DNA of 64,000 nt from Corallium rubrum (Eukaryota > Cnidaria > Anthozoa > Scleralcyonacea > Coralliidae), in NCBI GenBank assembly GCA_964035015.1, contig OZ035997.1, positions 11,115,536-11,179,535 of the forward strand, given 5' to 3'. Under the pieces are notes generated by a model. It did not search any database and was not told the origin of the DNA. It saw only the letters and a program-made list of their open reading frames with translations. Of this stretch, positions 41,398 through 64,000 are shown in pieces. The translations under genes were made by a program, and so were the position numbers. Numbering within the stretch: position 1 is the stretch's first letter; every line of letters starts with the position of its first letter.

Positions 41398-42013
41398 CTA
41401 GTAACCTTAGTAGTAACTCTAAATATAACCCTAATTCTAAAACCAGATCAGTCTTATCAAGCAGATCAGCCAATTATAAAATATCGAGGTTGCATGTTTT
41501 TTGACGTCACATTCTACAAAAAATCAAAACCTTTGAAAACATTTTAATTTTGTAAGTATATAGCTACTATCAGATAAAATGATAATAGTTTTTAATAATA
41601 TTGTCATTACACGCCAGAAAGAATGATGAGCTATAAATAATTACATTATTTTATAGTTTCATTTATAGTAAGTATTTCAGACATAATTCAACTTTGAATA
41701 ATTATTCATGTTAGCACATTCTTCTTCGTCAGTTAAAATCATGCACGTTGAGTTTGACTAGCTTATGCATAAAAAACCAACTTGTGCGGTTGTTCCTTGC
41801 CCTCTCAAGGTCAACTCATGGCTAGGACTGGACAGTGGAAAAAGCTGATGACAAGCTAATTAACTATACTGGACAATAATTCACATTTTTTAACCAGAGA
41901 CATGCAATCAGATAGAACACAATACATGCATGGGCGGTACCAATCCAATGATAAAGCCTAGCAAGACGTCAATACGTGTTTACATCGCGGCCCCATGCAT
42001 ACGGTAGTCGAAT

Positions 42014-42382
42014 CAGGGACGTAGCCATGGGGGGGGGGGGGGGGGGGAGGGAGCCGTGGGAGCCCCTTTGATATAAAACAACAGACATGTAACTACAAAA
42101 CTGATGCAATATGCCATTGTGTCAGGAAATAAACTGTAAACAGTGTATTCAATCTACTGAGTGTATGCATTTTGAGTATCTATGTGACGTTTGCGTGTTT
42201 TGAGTATTTTATATGACGTTTTTTAACCTTTAGAATCTGTAACGTCTTCCTCCAAAAGCCAGGAAATGGCATTTCAGCGACTCTCGATTTCAAAATTTCA
42301 CGGGGGAGCATGCCCCCGCACCCCCCTAAAAATTTGTTTTGATTTGGGCTCCCCCCATTTCAAAATCCTGGCTACGTCCCTG
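42014..42382. mobile_element. hAT-type MITE (CAGGGACGTAGCCA) with perfect 8-bp duplication
   Basis: The ends CAGGGACGTAGCCA and TGGCTACGTCCCTG are flanked by AGTCGAAT at 42,006-42,013 and 42,383-42,390. A poly-G tract of about 18 bases follows the left end. It lies about 500 bp upstream of the collagen start codon. Confidence 0.88.
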
Positions 42383-42895
42383 AGTCGAATGAACAGAGTC
42401 GTCAGAGACCGCCACAAAGCTTAATTAATTAATCCTAGATATCATATCATTACCTTAATCTTGTAATGTCTATACATCCTAATTTTAGAGTGATAACAAA
42501 TAATATGAATCTATACTATACTCCATATGGAAAGTTCTCGATGCTTGGTTCTAGAATTATAATTGGGACGTAAAATTACATGAAACCTAGAGAGAGGTTC
42601 ATGGGTGCATGCTAGGCACTGACAAGCAACCATTGTTCACGCTGACCAGCACGTTAACCTTGTTTTAGTTGTTTACCCTGACCAGCAGCTGCACATTAAT
42701 CTTGTTTATCATGGCCAGCAGTGCATGGCAAAATCACACGCAATGTACTTTGGGCAAACTGACAGGTCCGTCAGATTATTTATAAAACAGTGACTAGCCA
42801 AAAGTGTAATGATTTACACGTAGAAGATCAAGTTAAAAAGGTCGTTAAAAAGTTTCTCTCCAGTTTTGATTCTTCATTTATCGTCACGAGAAATT

Positions 42896-62162
<19,267 letters not shown>

Positions 62163-62524
62163 ACCAAAAAAATGTTTGAACTATTAGCAGATTATTGTAT
62201 TCAACAGTGTAAACTCGTTTGTGCTTTTAATTATAAAAAAAACAACTTTTGTTTAAAAAACGGGCAACTTGAAGAAACATTTGTAATTAAGTACACATAT
62301 ATAGTGAATTGAAAATTACTATAATATTCTTTATTTGAAGACAGACGTTTACGCGCATGTTAATGCATTCCACCCATGCAAGTGCTGATATATAAAATAT
62401 GGAAAAGCCATAGAAAAGTAAAGTGCTAGTAATGCATATCACAAGAATGTGACGTAAACAACAATTATAGTTATATGACTTGGTTAGGTTAGAAAACTTT
62501 GTGGTATTTGTTCCATATTTTTGT

Positions 62525-62600
62525 TCACCAACCAACCAACCAACCAACCAACCAACCAACCAACCAACCAACCAACCAACCCACCAACCCACCAACCCAC
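62525..62600. repeat. (CCAA)n microsatellite
   Basis: About 14 ACCA/CCAA units, then ccacc variants. Confidence 0.92.
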
Positions 62601-62765
62601 CCAAAAAAGCTTACCTTTACGTCCCTTACCCGCCGTGGAACTTTTGCTTAGGAATTTCAACATCTTTAGCTGCAGTTTCCACTTCCGCAGCAGCCTTTTT
62701 CCGCAGTTGTGTTGTTTTTCCGCCTAGGAAATTTGTCCAACCTCCAATTTGTCTTTGTCCCATAC

Positions 62766-63650
62766 ATGTCCAACATACGCATCGGATGACGGACCGTAAC
62801 GATTGGTAAAAGCCACTAAAAGGGCGTTGCAGATCGTACGACCGTACCATCTGTATTCCGATAGTCACGGACCGACATCACGTGATGCAGATGGTAGACA
62901 CTTAGTAAATATATACGTTTCAGATGGTACGGACCGTACGGACCGTGACATCTGCATTCGGATGGTCACGGATCGATATCACATGATATATGGTAGAAAT
63001 TGAGCATTACACGGCATAATGCCACAACTATAGATCACAATGTTGCCTCGTTCTTTATAAATCTCAGGCGTGCGTCAAGTACGAAATATTCGTGACTAAA
63101 GCATTACACAGCATAACGCCACGCAAGTATATCACAATGTTGCCTCGTTCTTTATAAAACTCCGGCGTACGTCAAGTACGAAATATTCGTGACTCGAGCA
63201 TTACACCGCATAATGCCACAAGTATATCACAATGTTGCCTCGTTCTTTAGTAAAACCCCAGCGTACGTCAAGTACGAAATATTCCTGACTCTATCATTAA
63301 CAATACAGATGCCAGGTCCGTACAATCCGTACCACCTGAACCATATGCACTATCATACATACAACATCTGAGAGTCACGTGTATTTACGAAGTCTAAACC
63401 ACCTGTATCATGTGATGTCGGTCCGTGACCATCCGATGCAGATGCCACGGTCCGTACAATCCGTACCATCTGAACCATCATACATACGATATCGGAGAGC
63501 AGCGCATATTTACTAAGTGTCTACCATCTGTATCACCTGATGTCGGTCCATGACCATCGGAACACAGATGCTACGGTACGTACGATCTGTAACACCCTTT
63601 TACCTATCGTTACGGTCCGTAATCCGATGCCTATGTTGGACATACCTCCA
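62766..63650. mobile_element. Foldback element with an internal ~97-bp tandem triplication
   Basis: The ends 'atgtccaacatacgcatcgg' and inverse 'ccgatgcctatgttggacat' bound inverted subterminal arrays of 'acggtccgta', 'cagatggtac' and 'atcacgtgat' words (62,780-62,990 and 63,310-63,630). Between them, 63,003-63,296 holds three copies of a ~97-bp unit starting 'attacacngcataangccac' and ending 'aaatattcgtgact'. No coding frame. No convincing target duplication was identified. Confidence 0.75.
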
Positions 63651-63765
63651 AAATGTTAACAAAGCAAAATTGATCTTATTTATTATGCCTCCCTCCTAAA
63701 GATAACCTGAACTCTCTATTCTATTAAGTAATCACCCCCCAAGATACAACTTAAAATGTCCTTGA

Positions 63766-64000
63766 TCACTCAGGAATATCAGCGTTGATGTTCGACAAGT
63801 AGTTGGTTATTAATGCTTTCTGTTGTCTTGTACGAACAGAAACAAACATGCCTCTACGAAATGTACAGCTCTCCATCACTCCCTGCTGTTTTGTTGTAGA
63901 AATCTTTTTTGTCCCGCGAGGACACCAAGGAGCGATGACATCAAGGAGACTCTGTTCGCGTGGTAGGGCAACCTCGTCCCCAGGGCATTTTGCCTCCACG
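63766..64000 (-). CDS. Unrecognised coding region, 3' end, runs off the right edge
   Basis: The frame is open from the window edge and reads AKCPGDEVALPREQSLLDVI, APWCPRGTKKIS, ESCTFRRGMFVSVRTRQQKA and NYLSNINADIPE before a TGA. Varied composition without repeats suggests real coding sequence. I do not recognise the family. It could be the last exon of a host gene or part of a mobile element. Confidence 0.45.
   Translation of the reverse strand, partial: VEAKCPGDEVALPREQSLLDVIAPWCPRGTKKISTTKQQGVMESCTFRRGMFVSVRTRQQKALITNYLSNINADIPE

Noticed and set aside
62626-62750. Possible minus-strand exon with [17 protein letters not shown] before a GTAAGG donor
   Set aside because: Composition is plausible and a donor is present, but there is no clear acceptor, partner exon or family match.

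Overview
This is eukaryotic nuclear DNA, almost certainly from a marine invertebrate and most likely a cnidarian (an anthozoan fits best; a sponge is the alternative). It is AT-rich, has long introns with GT/AG borders, and is crowded with transposable elements. Two host genes could be assembled exon by exon, using reading frame and splice phase as checks. There are no bacterial operons, CRISPR arrays or tRNA genes that I could support.

Host gene 1 is an ABCC-family (MRP4/ABCC4-like) ABC exporter on the minus strand. Eleven coding exons run from the start codon at 37,823 down to the Walker A exon at 3,353-3,394. Every junction keeps frame, giving about 444 residues: N-terminal linker, first transmembrane domain and the start of nucleotide-binding domain 1. 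The rest of the gene lies off the left edge. Its 10.3-kb first intron holds a (CTTTG)n higher-order array, a THAP plus SAP/YqaJ transposon remnant, two LINE remnants, two 5S-rRNA-derived SINE copies and several foldback elements.

Host gene 2 is a short-chain collagen (C4-type) on the plus strand: a signal-peptide exon (42,896-43,001), a Gly-X-Y exon (46,259-46,323), an exon joining Gly-X-Y to the C-terminal domain (50,863-51,009) and a last exon carrying the Cys-rich C-terminal domain. That last exon is split. A 7,561-bp element (54,227-61,787) sits inside it, flanked by a perfect 6-bp target duplication (CCTATC). One duplication copy joins the two exon halves in frame.

The inserted element is the most unusual object in the window. 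It has Polinton/Maverick hallmarks: AG...CT ends, a 6-bp target duplication, and a protein-primed type-B DNA polymerase gene with introns. However, it is a giant palindrome. Two almost identical arms of about 3.1 kb are arranged head to head, each carrying the same truncated, frameshifted polymerase gene. They surround a spacer made of a G-rich 20-21-bp minisatellite and extra copies of the element's own subterminal sequence. A diverged end of a second copy occupies 1-935. Comparing the two copies exposes conserved small reading frames, one with a Bcl-2 BH1-like signature.

Other mobile elements include three Penelope-like fragments with GIY-YIG coding sequence (931-1,262; 37,999-39,895; 51,870-51,990), the middle one bounded by inverted repeats that carry hammerhead-ribozyme-like cores. 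There are also hAT-type MITEs with perfect 8-bp duplications, a TTAA-flanked element, a 1.5-kb long-inverted-repeat element next to an ABCC exon, a mariner-like MITE next to the last collagen intron's acceptor, and many satellites. At the right edge, 63,766-64,000 (minus) holds the 3' end of an unrecognised coding region.
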